From contig JAKTNV010000014.1 of NCBI GenBank assembly GCA_022747635.1, positions 10,844,110-10,908,109 on the forward strand: 64,000 bases of DNA. Reading direction: 5' to 3'. The stretch's first letter is position 1. Each line of letters opens with the position of its first letter. The notes under the pieces are model-generated. The model was given only the letters and a program-made list of their open reading frames with translations. It was not told where the DNA came from and made no database searches. The stretch is from Hetaerina americana (taxonomy: Eukaryota; Arthropoda; Insecta; Odonata; Calopterygidae). Shown here piece after piece: positions 1 to 13,199 of the stretch. The position numbers and the translations under genes were made by a program.

Positions 1-3000
1 AGTAGGTTTATGGTCAAGAGTTCCGTATCGATCATCACATTGGGGTTAACATAACTGAGTTGCACTTTACTTCAAACATTTCATTACATACTGCATTAAT
101 ATTTACCAACTATCAAGAAATGGAAAAATCAAGTGGACAATAACATTCAAAAGGTAACCTTTTTTAAATTTACCGAAAATAATTTTTTCAGAAGTCTATT
201 GTTACTTTTTATGCAGAGCAAATTCATCCTATAACTATGCGCCACTATGAAAGAGACTGATGAAGATTTTGCTGTAGTTCAGTCTACGTTAGAAAATGTG
301 AGAGGATAGAAAGGTACCTACGCGGTTGGATCGATTGGCCGTTGGGCATGTCAGACTCCGTTTCATAGTCGCGCATGAAGCGCCAACATTGGGATGTATC
401 ATTACACATATGTTTTGGCTAAGTTTTAATTCCTGCCAAGGGTATGGTAATTATTTCGACTTGTGATTTTTGGCGGTAAATAAGTGCCAGCCAATGAAAG
501 ACTTAAAAAATGAATATTGATGCTACAATGGAATTAACAACAACTGCAGCATTAATTTCAAACTGAAAACTGACTAAAATTTTATTTGTTATTATAATTG
601 TATCCAAACTGGTATGCTTTTCCTACTTTGAGCGCTCTTATCACACCATGAAAAACATGTTATGACAACATAATTTGGCCAAGAACTGGACCCTGATTCA
701 TTTTTTTTCACGCATGGTGAGTATAAAAGTTCACGTAAAATTTATTCTGTACGATGTATCCACACACGACTGTGATCAGTTCTATCAACTTTTTCAGATT
801 TTTATTTTAGTTTTCGGACTTTGTGCAGAAATCAATGACCCTGCAGCTTAAGAAAAATAGGAACTCATTCTTACGAACAAAAGCCTTACTAATATTACTA
901 CTATTTAGCTAACAAAAAACTCTCCCCTTAAATTTACTGAGTTTCGACAATATTTGGTCTTTATTTCTCAAATTTCCAAAGCTATTTCTTATTGTAAATA
1001 GAGTTACATACAGCTGCTGAGATCATAAAGTCTGTTTATTCGTATGTACATTGTCCTACCGCGTACATCTGGTACATGAGAATTTTAAACATTGAATAAT
1101 ACATGTGGCAGGATTAAAAAAATAATTAGAAAGAAACAACAAGTAAGAGTTAGAGACAACGAGAAGAAAGACTTTCAAGAGATGAATTGCTGAAATTGGC
1201 GGGATTCCAAGGTGAAAAGGAGAGAGAAAGAACGCGCCAAAAGTCGTTCAAAGAAAGAAATAAGAAGAAAAGCAAAAAATGAAAGGGTATTGGAATAAAA
1301 GGAAATAAAATTGGAGAAGGAATTGAAATTGGCGCATAGTTCTTAGATGACCCTATCGAATAGTAGATAAAGGCCGCAAAATGATACATATAGTATGTAC
1401 ATGTAGAGGTTTATTATTGCACATATATTCTAGCCCTAAACACCAAAGGAGTTATGAACTAGTCACACTACCTACGTATGTGAAACATTTACGTCAATAA
1501 TTATCTGAGACTGTTTTCTATTGCAACAAACTTTCTAAAATAATCTAATACATCATTCTAATTACTCATCCATATGACCGAGAAACCTTGTAAGCACAGT
1601 CGCACCAAGTAGCTCTAAACAACCGCATACCCCTATTTTTGGAGAATGCTCACGGAAACTCCGTTCACCTTTCCAAAAATAAAGCCACAGAGATCCGAAA
1701 AAACTGCTGCGGTTAAAATAAATACACATTGTTGCAAGACAAACATTGGTCTCCATGCGAAATCTTGCGTTAAAAAAAAAACATTTTTACAAAAAGCGTG
1801 AAATAATAAAATTACCGCGAGAGGTTCCAACTTTAAGGTTTCGATGCCACAATTGGACCACCGTGAATCAAGAAAAAGTGGCATAGTATCGTACTCACTG
1901 CTTACTAAGTACTCACAAGCAAATATAACGCTGCAACATTAGATGCATGGGCTTAGCCTAAACACGTAGCCTTTCTGAGTTATTCTATCTTAGGAGAAGG
2001 TACAAAATATTTATATGTGTGGTTACCAATCTGAACAAATGGAGCCAACTAAATTGGCACTTTTTAAGTGATATTTAATTATTCGGCGTTTTTTAAGAAG
2101 AGGTGAAATTTTTTTTGAAAAAGGCTTTTGTGAAACCTACAAAAATAAAAATTCTCGATTTATTGTATCTCGAAAAGGTTTTAAAAAAGAAATCCTGTCG
2201 AACTCTTTTGATATTACTTTATTTCATGGCGCATAGTTAACATACCTGCTTTGAAAATAATTTTTGGGAGGATGGAAAGGCAAAGACAACTATAAATATA
2301 TTCTATTTTAGATTAGATGGAAAATACTGCCTATTTTATAAAAACACCAAAAATTCAGCTGTTAAAAGTGAGTTGTGAATTACTCCAACTTTAATTTTGC
2401 TCAGAAAAAATAGTACATAATTTTTTCATGCTCATGCGAAGACGGAATGACCTGTATGAGCATGAAAATGAGAAAGCAGCTTTATGCTGACATCTAAATG
2501 ATATTCTGAAATCCCCAACTAATGTGGCGTGAACGTATCCCAGGCAGGAGGGGTATTTACGCCAGGCACGGGGACATTTGCGATCACGTACCATGCATGG
2601 AAGCCCTGTGGTCACAAAAGCATCTCATCTCCCATTAGTACTCCATTGGTACTTCATTCACAGCACTTCACTGGGCAATGAGAAATATAAAAGGAAGTGG
2701 CGTAGCCACAAAAGATATAGCTAATTAAGTCCTGATTCACCTTACCTTGGAATACTCGTCCAAAGTTTGGGAACTGTATCAAGTGGGAGATATATGCATT
2801 ATAAAGATAGACAAAGTGCAACGAAAGGCAGATAGGTATATACTCGGTAGGCAAACAAGCTTAGAAAGCGTAACGGACATGTTGGGTATTCTGAAATAAG
2901 AGAGTTTTCATAATGAAAGAACGAGGAGCGTGTTAAGGTAGTGATGTGTACAAGTGTACAATAGTTCAAAATGACAAAGCGTGGGAAGAATTAAGGAAGG

Positions 3001-3780
3001 AAAAAGAAATAACAAGTTTTGGCGTAGAAAAAGGGTCGTTTTAAAATAAAAATAAGAGCGCAAAAATAAATATTTAAAGTTTTCATTTTTTATATAGAAT
3101 TATTGTTGAATTGAACCAGATGCCTGGAGTCAAAGCCCTTTTCGTCCAGGGACTGTAAGGAGTTTTTAGAAAAGTTGTAAGGTAGCCAGAGGAAAAAGGG
3201 TTGTGGGATAAACTTTAAAATAACTGTGTGCGATATTGATTTGTAACTGATTTAAAGGGCACGAAGTAGGATTGAGAAGGTGTGTGCTTGACGGTGCGGG
3301 ATTACGGAAAGCGTGTTTGTTGATCAGGGCATAGTTTTGAACGGGCGGTGCTTTTAGACGGTGCGTTATTTGTGCGGTGTAGTGCAGGCCCATGTGTGAT
3401 GTTACTGTCTTCGATTCTGCTTTGATCAGCTTAGTTTTGATATTTTTAACAATGCTCATGTTATTGTTTTAAGTTTGATTGTGATGCTGGTGATTTGTGT
3501 GCCACCTGTCACTCTATCTGAAAATGGACTTTAATGATACGATAATAACAAGAATAATAATTAGTAAGAAGATCATGTAAACAATGAAAATAAACTTGCT
3601 ACCTCTTAAAATTTTTTAAATATATTACTGAAGAATAAAACGAATTTGAAACAAATAATTTGAAGAAAAAAAGAACATCAATGCATTCAAAAACAAGAAA
3701 TAGAGATGTCAAGTCGCCTTCTTTTAACTTAAAATGCGACTTTGAGCCTACTCTAAATGAAAAAGTAAAATAAAACTCCC
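1..3780. other. Unannotated AT-rich non-coding DNA
   Basis: I recognise no gene, RNA or mobile element here. Open frames are short, lack recognisable motifs and fall in AT-rich or purine-rich sequence. This may be intron or intergenic DNA. Confidence 0.5.
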
Positions 3781-3889
3781 TGAGTATTTAGCGGTGGACT
3801 TTCAGATGATAATAGACTATGAAAACGATAATTCCGCTAATACATCGAAATTCCTGGCGGTCATCCGAAAGAACCCTTTCATTTACCGC

Positions 3890-4760
3890 AGGGGAGATGG
3901 ATGGCGTGAGGGTGAAGAGAGGGGGGTGTGGTTAAGGAGCATTTCCCCTTTATTAACCCCGAACTCCAACCAGATGGCGGCGGTGCTGCGAAACACCCAT
4001 CATCAGGTATTCTCCCGGCGGTGGCATCTTACCCTGTCACGTAACCTCATTGGGGGAGAGGAGGGGGCGGGGGGTCGGGGCTCGGGATGGGTGGGAGTCT
4101 CGAAAGGGGAAGGGACACGATCCAAAGGGGTCAAGCGTGTGGACGACGGGGCGTCCCTAATTGCTCCCGGGGCGGCGAGGGTGGCATTCCCTCCGCACCA
4201 CCCCTCATCGCTCCGCCATCAGCCCACTGATTGGGCGCGGAGGGTGGAAATTCAACTACCCATCGCCCCGTGCCCGTGGGCTTTACGACCGGGAATAGAA
4301 AAGGAGAGGATAGCGAAGAGAGAGAGAAAGGAAGGAGAGAATGAGAGGGAGAAAGAGATAGGAAGAAGGACACAAACACAATACCTTTCAGTTGAGGGCC
4401 TAATGAGCGCTGTGGGCGTGATGGAGCAGTAGGTGGGAAGGGGTCGTGGGAGTTGGAGGGAAACTTTGGGGGAGGGAGGGAGAAGGGGTGACGGGGGAAT
4501 CGCGTCACGCTTTCGCGTGCGGCGACACTTACGCACGCACAGGACACGATTGAGACATGCACGCACCGGGTTGGTCAAAATTAGAAGCCGGGGAGGGGAG
4601 AAGTAGGATGAGGGATGGAAGGGAAGGTGAGAGAGAGGGAGAGGAAGACAAAGGGGGATGCAGACGAGCGGGAGGGATACGCTGAGATACGTGCACTTCC
4701 AACAATCCCGATTAAATGACCAGCGAGTCTCATCCGGGGTCACCCGACACTCTGGGTATA
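3890..4760. other. GC-rich, purine-skewed island
   Basis: This block is sharply more GC-rich than its flanks, with many CpG dinucleotides around 4100-4260 and long GA-rich runs around 4300-4500 and 4570-4660. An open frame of about 210 codons crosses it on the plus strand, but its product is low-complexity (Gly/Arg/Glu-rich) and resembles nothing I know. A CpG-island promoter or 5' exon is possible but not shown. Confidence 0.35.
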
Positions 4761-4789
4761 ATTGATGAGGGACGAAAGCAAAAAGCATG

Positions 4790-5260
4790 AAGACTGACTG
4801 AATTTATTTCCTCCTTTCGTTTCAGTCGAAAAAGATAAAGAACCGACACAGGATTCGCGTGTTGATGTTCTCATCGTTTTCATAACTTCACGGCATGCAT
4901 CTCATTCAATATTAATCTTGAGTTGCAGATCAAAACTAAGTTTTTAAGTTATGAGACTGGAGTGGATTTCGAGGGGCAAAGGTTCCAGATATTTCAGCAA
5001 CGATTAAAAAAAATCATTTGATACCCATAGAGAAATATGCTTGAACGATCATAGGATAGGGAGTTACTCAGAGGCTTATTAAATTCACTCTGTGAGGGAT
5101 AAAGATAGTAGCACCAATACATTCAATTCTTAAACCGAAAAAGTGAACTCTGTGGTTGGGTCAATGGGTAAAGTTAAAGATGACTTCGTAAAAAGTCCTA
5201 CGGAGTGTGCAATTCGTTCTTCAGTGTAAGGGTGCTTGAATCCTTTCCCTAAGCCGACTG
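4790..5260. other. Unannotated AT-rich spacer
   Basis: No gene, RNA or repeat is recognised between the GC-rich island and the LINE tail-like sequence. Confidence 0.4.
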
Positions 5261-5263
5261 AAG

Positions 5264-5445
5264 TTGAAGGTTTCCATCTACATTTTAAAATATATTCCGC
5301 CAACCGCCGTAAGAGTGTATGGCGGGGGTGTAAGGGCACCAGCTTTGTATACAGAACTATTAGTCTATACATCTACACCTGCACACAACCCAGCAAGCCA
5401 TCGTAAGGACTTGTGGCAGGGGAAGTTTGATCTCCAGCCATTCTA
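5264..5445 (-). repeat. Probable LINE 3'-tail sequence (two partial units)
   Basis: Two short stretches (about 5300-5330 and 5388-5425) read on the minus strand as a C-rich 'CCCCTGCCACA'-like block next to a TTACGG/CTTACGATGG-like block. The same arrangement ends the CR1-like LINE copies at 39.0, 42.4, 43.7 and 44.2 kb. The stretch lies downstream, in minus-strand sense, of the decayed CR1-like coding remnant at 5837-7690 and may be its 3' untranslated end. Similarity was judged by eye and is partial. Confidence 0.4.
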
Positions 5446-5836
5446 ATTCTACTCAACTATTTCCAAATACGTAGACATGGCCCATCCACGAATCACTGAG
5501 AGGGTAGGGAGAAGGGAAATGACCGGAAACCACTCATGCACATACATTTTTGCACATTACGAATATTATACTGTTTGCAACTACTCCACTCATTACACTA
5601 ATAGGTCAAATGAGGAAACCCATTAAAAAGGGCGGAGTCACATGCTACGCAGTCACTAATTACCCGTTGGCATTCTATTCCTTCATACAGGAAGGACAAT
5701 TCACACATGCACTAGAGACGCAACTTTATTTACATGGCACCCGGCTCAAGGGCGCGTGGTAGGTGGGTTGCTTTAGGACGATACTCAATAAGTGAGTTTA
5801 GGGGGCATGTAAATTGCATGTTTCTAACTATTTTCA

Positions 5837-7690
5837 TTATGGCTTACACATTTCCGTCTTAGTGTTTCCCCCCAGAGTGGTTGTCACGATAGAGCGCGAG
5901 AAAGGCGAATGCTTGAATATATACGTTCGGCAGTCTATCTCTCTTATTTTGTGAAAATATTCTGTCATACCGATGTAATTGGGTGGCTGAATTAAATCTG
6001 CTTTATCAAATGCAAAACCACACGATTGGTTTCTTTGCAATAATTTTCAATCTAGCTCTGAGTCTTCGCATATCTAAAGGTTCCCACCAAAGATCTTGTA
6101 TTAAATGTGTGACGCTTTGTGTTTTTCCATTTGAATTTTTCACGAATCTTGCAGCCCTCCTCTGTACCGCGTCAAATTCTCTAATATGTCTTTTTAGACG
6201 GACCCATACTTATATCGAGTCTTACTAAAGAAAAATAGCCCATCCCCAGTATTTTTCATCGCTAAATTTTCCAACTATACGTTTGATGAATGCCAGCTTC
6301 TTTGGAGTACCTTTGCAAATAGTATTTATAGGCTTTTTCCATGTAATATCCGATGCTATGGAGACACCAAGTATTTTACGTGGTCTGCAAAGTTCATTAA
6401 AAATCTCTAAGAGTAAAAAAATCACAAAGTTTGTTCGTATTTTTTTTATTTTTTAACAACGAAAAAATTGCAAAGCGTCAAAATCATTCGCCTTGACCGA
6501 GATTTGAACCCGGTGCATGACCGTAAGCTTTTAGTATTTAAATCCAAACGCCTTTCTTTACATCGTTTTAGAATGTTGTTCAAATCAAAATTTAAAAATC
6601 TGAAAATCACAATGTTCTCGGCAAACATCCTTAAGTTGATTATTATTTTTAAGGTGTTACCATTAATGTAACAATAAGAAAGGGTAAATGCAAGAATAAG
6701 AAAGGGTAATAAGTCTATATCTCTACCCTGAGGGACGCCAAATGTTACTTGTACATAATTAGAATCATCTATTACTACTTTTTGTTTGTGGTTAATATAG
6801 AAGTACTCAATTCAGTTTATCACATTATCGTTTATCCCGAGGCCTAGCAAATTCTGCATCAGTTTGGAGTAAGGGGCTTTAAAATAGCTATCTTGAAATC
6901 CATGAAAATCGCATCTGCTTATTTGTTCCTCTCCCCCGATTGCAGGATATCATGTGTAAAATCCCCAACTGCGTTCCATACGATCTATCCTTTTTGAATC
7001 GACATCTACCCAAATACGTACCAAGTGATTCACCGAAAAGGTGTGCGGGAAGAGGTACAAGCACCAGGTCGGAAGGGTAAGTGAATCCTAGTTGTTTGAC
7101 TGATATATGGTTGTGAGAGTCGAAAATGTCATGAAGTCGCAAATACTAACATGGTCTAGGATTTTGCAGGAGAAATTATGCTAGAAAAATTATTCGAAAA
7201 TTACTGGCATTTTGCTTCTGTACACTTTTAAAGATAAATGAGACGTAAACTAATTTCCAGTCCATGAGAACTACCCCTTCCAAGATCGATTTGTCAAATA
7301 TGTAATCTAAAACGGGAGCAATTTTGGAAGCGAGGTCCCTCAGTACTCTTGCGGGACGGTCCTTTGGTCCGGGGGATTTGTTTCTTTTACCACGAAGGTG
7401 CAGTTGTGCTATCCCTTTGCGCGTGATTATAGTGTCATCCATCTTTCCTATTGGGCCTGACAGAACCTTCATTGGGTATGTTTTTGTCGCGAGTATGTGC
7501 GCTCAAAAAGAAATTATTTTGAACATTCGCTTTTTTTGGGTTCTCTCTGTAAATATATTATCATTTTACTCTGTGCTTGGTCTTTTGCCAGCAATTATTT
7601 AACGTATGACCAGAGGTTCTTAGGGTCATCCTCCAATATCCGCATATCATTTTTCTTTTGCAGCTTGTTAGGGCGCTTACACACAATCGA
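5837..7690 (-). pseudogene. Decayed CR1-like non-LTR retrotransposon (reverse transcriptase part)
   Basis: This is a broken LINE copy on the minus strand, readable only by hopping frames. In coding order it shows a pre-RT segment near 7570-7660 (EDDPKNLWSYVK followed by a stop), an RT N-terminal block at 7190-7440 (KGIAQL, NKSPGPKDRPARVL, LASKIAPVLDYIF, DWKLVYVSFIFK, NASNFRII), FGVPQGRDI near 6720-6745, and a palm block at 6520-6630 where the usual FADD reads FAEN. Then come LGVSIASDITW and FIKRIVGK at 6280-6400, and VQRRAARFVKNSNGKT with LDMRRLRARLKIIAK at 6045-6170. These blocks are typical of CR1-group reverse transcriptases and their C-terminal region. Several stops and frameshifts, and loss of the catalytic Asp pair, make it inactive. 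The endonuclease was not found. Confidence 0.82.
6460..6560 (-). repeat. tRNA-derived SINE-like fragment inside the LINE
   Basis: On the minus strand the stretch contains a B-box-like GGGTTCAAATCTCGG followed by TCAAGGCGAATGATTTT. The second part recurs at about 38430-38450, where its flanks are unrelated, so this is a dispersed repeat. It interrupts the RT of the CR1-like LINE just after the palm block, which makes it younger than the LINE. No convincing A box or full cloverleaf is present. Confidence 0.5.
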
Positions 7691-7699
7691 ATACATTGG

Positions 7700-10600
7700 A
7701 GCCTATATACAAAAATTCTTGCAGCACATAAATATATCTGATACTCAAAAAATAAAGCAGCGTGATAAACCTGATATCCAGAACCATCCGGTTTGATTAC
7801 CGGACCTACGGTCAGTAACAGTCTCCTCTGATCACTGGCTTCAACATCTACATGGTGCCCTGGAGGCCACCCCTAGGTGTGATACAAAAGGTGCTTACAG
7901 ATTAGGCATGCAACATCCAAAATAAAGCTTTTTTAATTGTTAGTTTTCAATAAATATGTTAAAAAACACATAAAATAGAGATAAGGTTAACTACAGGTAC
8001 ATGCACTATGGTATCTAATAGTGAAATATTTTCCAACTCATGCGAGACGAGCTCCTAGAGACAAGAAATACAATTAACTAAGGTAAGATGAAAAAATGAT
8101 GATGTATTTAGCTACTTAAATAAAAAATGCTTTCTTCACCCAATTCGACCATTTAAAATTATTCTGATCCCGTCGTTTGTGAAAAAAATGCAAAATGCCA
8201 TCTTAAATATTTCGATTTCTCTAATTTAACCATCATGATCTCTCCGACCGCGGTACGATGGGGCTGCTAATATTTATTCAACATGTTTGCGAAAGAGACC
8301 TGCATATATTTTCATGCAAGAGATTTAATCCTTAATTTCACTTTGGGTCTGGGAGTGATTCCCAGCCTAGGTTTTTAATATAATAACTTGTTGGTTACCA
8401 CATTCAATTTAATAACATAACCATTGAATAAAAAGTCCTTTAATTTTTCCCTCAACTTTTGAATAATTCCCCTGGAAAATTTTCAGTCGCCTAGGTATCC
8501 CTCACTCATTGAAGAGAATTTTCGCTACCGCTGCTTTATATTTTTGTACTCAAACTACACTAGACCATGTAGAAATCCTGTCCGCATGTATGTATTTTAA
8601 CCTAATTTTCTTTCATTTTGTGCTTTTTTCTTCACCTTCCCTGCATGTCTTTCCTTCCATTAATGGTGGTTTAATTGCTGTTCTCTTTTATATTTTTTAC
8701 GTCCTGACAACTCTTTTAACTTCTTAAATCGCGCGACCAATTTTTACCTCTTTTCAAAAATTTTCCGCGTCTTCACATTTCTGTTTTCATCTTGCTTCCT
8801 TCGACTTACTTCCTTCCTCCTTGGCCTTTGTTGGAAAGTTTTTCATTTCATTCTTCGTAAATTCTTCTCTTTAACTCCGTCTGTACGAAATAATATTTCA
8901 TTCCCTCTTTATTATTCCCATTTATCTCTCATGCAATACCAACTTCTTAATTATTTTCTTCATAAAGGATCTTATTGCTAACTCTGCAGCACTTGTCAGA
9001 TCTTTTTAAGAGCATTCCCAGCTTTATTCTTTTATTCACCTCTTCCACCATGAATTTCATCGATTTATTCGCGGAGCTCCTCTCTTTACATGTTCTCTTT
9101 GAATTCCACTCTCCCTTCAATTATGATGTTATTTAATAATAGCTTACGTTTCATCGTAAATAATACTCGACTTAAATCCGTTTAAAACACTCCTGGGATT
9201 TGGCGAAGTAGTTAAAATGCTACCGTTTTTGTATATAGCTTTGGATTTACATAATATTACACATTCCAATTGTATTGGCAATGTGTTCTTACGATGAAGA
9301 TAATGCATGAGCGAGTTGTTCAAATTCAAATTCTTCCAGCAAAACTGTATTGATTGTACACTGCGGTCTTCCTTCCGTCACCAACACCACACTCCCCTAC
9401 GCTACACTCGTCTCTCTCCTCCAGCTAATAGTGCGTTCCAATTACTCTCGGATGAGCAGCAGATATACTGCCTCTACATCTACACAATATTCCTACCAGA
9501 GCCGCCGCAAGGGTGTGGGGTGGGGGGTGTTAGGACATACTCCGTAAAATAGAATTATCTCACATGAAATAATAACAAAAACATACCAGTGAACATGCAC
9601 ACAGACGTATATATTCAAGGAAAACGCATTTTAACTGATAAAAATATAAATAATTATACCAGTAATTAACATACACAAGCACATAAAGCTACGAATGTAT
9701 CAGCTACCTACGCAGAGTTTAATATTTCCCTTGCTTGTATTTTTATTTTCTTTCCTATTTATATTATCACGCAGATTTCTCACTGATAGGATTCCTGATT
9801 GTCCGACTAAAGGACGAATATTATATGTATCTGTACTGTCTATCTCCCTTACCCTATCTTTGTGGCATAACCTGCCAAAATAGTGTGGGGCCATAATAAT
9901 TCCCCTTGTGCCATAGTTAAACTCACGTGTTTGGAACCTTGCCAAAAGTCTAACCCTCACTTGTTCTCTTCGCGTCTCAAGCGGCTTCCAGCCTAATTAC
10001 TCTAAAAGAACTTTCACATTAGTCTTTTTTATCGTAACAACTTAAGTCGAATCTGGCGGATTTTCTCTGAACTTTATGTAATTCTTTTATCAGCCATTTC
10101 TCCCAAGAATCCCAAATGCTCAAGGCGAGGTCTAACTCCCAAGGATTCCAAATGTTGCCTAACTAAAGCGATATAACACCTCTCTCCATCGCATCACATT
10201 TCTCAATCGCTCATTTAGTGAAGCTGAGTTTCTGTAAGGCGAATCCGTATATTCTCCTAATGTGTGCTTCCCATGAATGATGCGGTGTCACGACTACGAC
10301 GCATAATATCCTCCACAAACTTTTACAATTATTTACATTTATTTTCCTAAAACATTCTCAATGTATTTTTGTCCTTCTATTAGTGCTTTTCGAAGGAACA
10401 GCGGTTGAAACTAAAATTTTTAAACTTCTTTACCACTCATCCAATGAGCTTCTTTCATTTTCTTTCTCTAATTCACTGCTCTGGTTAACATTCTCTTCAC
10501 GACTACTATGACTACTAGGCATTGACTCTTCTCCGCTCTGCTATCATCCGTAACTACTCGTATCTCCATTTCCTTCGAATGCCTTTCCTGCTCACTACAC

Positions 10601-12950
10601 ACAGAGCCATAACATATCATAGCCTCCATCCTAGATTTCTGTTTGCTGATTTAGTTTGACAAGCACCGATGGATATTTCTGGAATAAATTGAGGAGTGCA
10701 GGTAAAAATCAACCATTTTTAAGACTCATACATAATGGTAGAGATAGGCCTCGCTAGTCACTTCTGCGTCCATGGAAGAAAGTATTGCCAAGATAGGCTA
10801 ACTTTTTATGCTAATTTAATGTGAGCAAATCAACATGATGTTCAGTATTGATCCATAATTATTAAGGAGTCTAATATAATTCATGGTAATATTTTCGGCA
10901 GAGATAAATATATAAGCTGACTAAATAAGTTGCCGTACTTCTTGTAATGAATATTGCCGTCCTATGTAATCCTCGCAACAGCTTTAATGAAATGAAAATT
11001 TAGTCGCAGCACCAATCTTCCACGAAGAACAAGTGATAATAGTCAATTAATTTTCATTTCTTTTACTAAGTCATTTGAGATCAATCTGTGGTGTTTCTAA
11101 TTTTCATGTGTAGACTTTGAGGAAACGAGACTAATGCGATCGGCATGATTACGTGTTTGCGTGCTTATGCATGTAAATAACGAGGGGTTAGGGAGAAAAT
11201 GGACTACCTCGACACCCCAAAAATATATATTATTATTATTGTTATTAAGATGCATTAATTGAGATGCGCGATTTTCATGAGATATTGAATCGCAATTGAT
11301 AAATTTCAAGCAATGGAATGGCATTTTTAGTATTTGGCAAATTCCACTTTGATTGCAGATAATGATGATATAAAAGCATATTATTTAAAGAAAATATCGT
11401 AAATCGATATTGTGCATGGGGAAACGAGAGGGATGCTTGAAGCAATGTCGAAAAAACACAAAATGTCATCAAATTTATGAATTTAAATTAGATTATGGTG
11501 AATGTGATGTTGCGACAGGGATGCAGCATGATTTATGAAATGCGATGTTGTCCATTTGCTTTGAAATTTTTGCGACACCAATATTACGGCCGGCTGGCAT
11601 ATTCGTCTGTGAGCATTGATGGCGTCTTATCGGCGAGACTTTCCCATGCTCACCGTTTAGATGAACATTTTCCTCCTCAGATTTCTCGACTAAAGAGAGG
11701 CCTCATGATGCGAGAGAGAAGCATTCACATATATACGTCTCACCATCAGACGCCGTAGTTACTCGCCAAAGCCCCTATACGTCTTAAACTTCCAAAACTC
11801 CGCTTTGGGCCACCCAACCCCCCCCCCCGCCCCCCACCATGATTTCACTTGCCGAGTTCCCTTTACCAAAATGAAATCCTTTCCGTCCCACGGGGAAGTC
11901 TCTCTCAGGGGCGGTGCCGTCTTCCAAGGCGGATTCGTCAAGCAGTGAGCGCCCTTAAAGGTGACGTGTGTACTCTTGTTCCCGGAGAGGTGGGCTTTCA
12001 TTTGCGAATCAAACCCTACCGTACCTCGCTTGGAAATATTTCACAGTTTACCATTCAAAGTCATTCTAAGGCGATGCTGAAGCCATGATAATTCAAATTA
12101 ACTGTTTTGGGCTCAATATAGTGATATTTCATTTGGAATATATAATATAAAAACAGTAGATTAAAAAAAATGGATAAAATTAGATCGGTTTCATTGCATA
12201 GGTAAGCCATCACTGGTACCTGAAATATTTCTGAAATCTGTCTTTATTCTATCCTCAAAAATAATTAAATTTATTAGTATTTCGAACTCAAATGCACAAA
12301 AAAATGGCGGGAGACAGTGAAGAAAAATCACGAAGGAAATAACACTGATAAAATTTAAGGAGTGAAAAAATACACAGTCCATCAGCGTTAAGCTAACAAT
12401 ATCATGCTCAAATTAGAAAATTTCATAGAAGTTGCTTCACGGAATGTGAGCTTAATATTAATTTAGTCGAGTTTCGCTATCTTGATTTCAGCACGTTAAG
12501 TTTATGATTGAATTATATAAAAATTGATATGTAAATTGAGTAAAAAAGTGAAAAAACTCCACTGAGTGAAAACTGCACTAACAATATATCAGCGAAATTT
12601 GAAAATAAATAAAAGGACGTTATTACTCGATACGCAGCGTATTTCGTTTCAGAAAGAATCTTAAAGAATCACTCAAAATAAATTTTACATGTGAATTTTT
12701 CATTTTATCATCAAGATACACCTGGCTACGTCAGCAGTACGCACTTGGTGCGCAAGCATCCCATATATTGCACGCGCATAGTGGAGGCATAATCATGAAT
12801 TCATAATGGACCATGATGACCTTAAATAGAGGCCATCTGGTCGTTCATCACCGCAGGAAGTATCCTGGCGCTGAAGAGTGCTTAAAAGAAGTTTCCCTGG
12901 TGGGAACGGGGGGCGGGAAGCCAGAGGGAGGGCTGGAGATTGCAGCTGGT
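7700..12950. other. Unannotated AT-rich DNA (probable intron or intergenic)
   Basis: No coding sequence with recognisable motifs was found. A short LINE-tail-like patch lies at about 9420-9550 and a run of about 13 C residues at 11820-11832. The rest appears to be unique or decayed sequence. Confidence 0.4.
9420..9550 (-). repeat. Possible LINE 3'-tail fragment
   Basis: The stretch contains an ACATCTACAC segment followed by a CCGCCGCAAGGGTGTGGGG-like block, resembling the tail-like sequence at 5300-5425. The match is short and may be coincidental. Confidence 0.3.
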
Positions 12951-12958
12951 GGGCGTAC

Positions 12959-13115
12959 CCACTGTGAACGAGAAGAGGTCGGATCTGTCCAGGAGCAGGG
13001 CCACGTGCGACCATCCGAACTGGCGGAAGATGCTCGCGAAGACCAGCCTCAGGCGACACTGGCAGTATGACATCCTCGTCAGCGTGGGATACTCGCTCTT
13101 GTCCTTGAAGATGCC
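12959..13115 (-). CDS. Single exon of an ANF-receptor-type ligand-binding domain (natriuretic-peptide-receptor / receptor guanylate cyclase-like)
   Basis: The minus strand encodes about 52 residues starting GIFKDKSEYPTLTRM, followed by YCQCRLRLVFASIF, RQFGWSHVALLLD and RSDLFSFTVG. This pattern (DK.xYPTLTR, then an F.W..V.L..D strand) is that of periplasmic-binding-protein-like extracellular domains of the ANF_receptor superfamily, which in animals includes natriuretic peptide receptors and membrane guanylate cyclases. Splice signals agree: an acceptor AG at 13116-13117 after a short C-rich stretch, and a donor GT at 12957-12958 giving GTG-G|GTACG. The exon is 157 nt, so the next exon would start in phase 1. 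It is unusually GC-rich at third positions compared with its surroundings, as expected of conserved coding DNA. The open frame runs past both splice sites into intron. No neighbouring exon was found in this window, so its partners lie far away or were missed. Confidence 0.7.
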
Positions 13116-13199
13116 CTGCTTCGGGGAGGAAGAGAGAGCGACGGTTACGCACTCATTAGTGACCTCCAAGAAAAAAAAATATACATACGTCACATTTCA

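Noticed and set aside
3166..3459. A 97-codon minus-strand frame considered as a LINE C-terminus
   Set aside because: It lacks any of the RT-associated blocks seen in the real LINE remnants here.
3794..4432. A 212-codon plus-strand open frame
   Set aside because: It crosses a GC-rich purine tract, has low-complexity composition and no recognisable domain, and similar-length frames exist on the opposite strand of the same tract.
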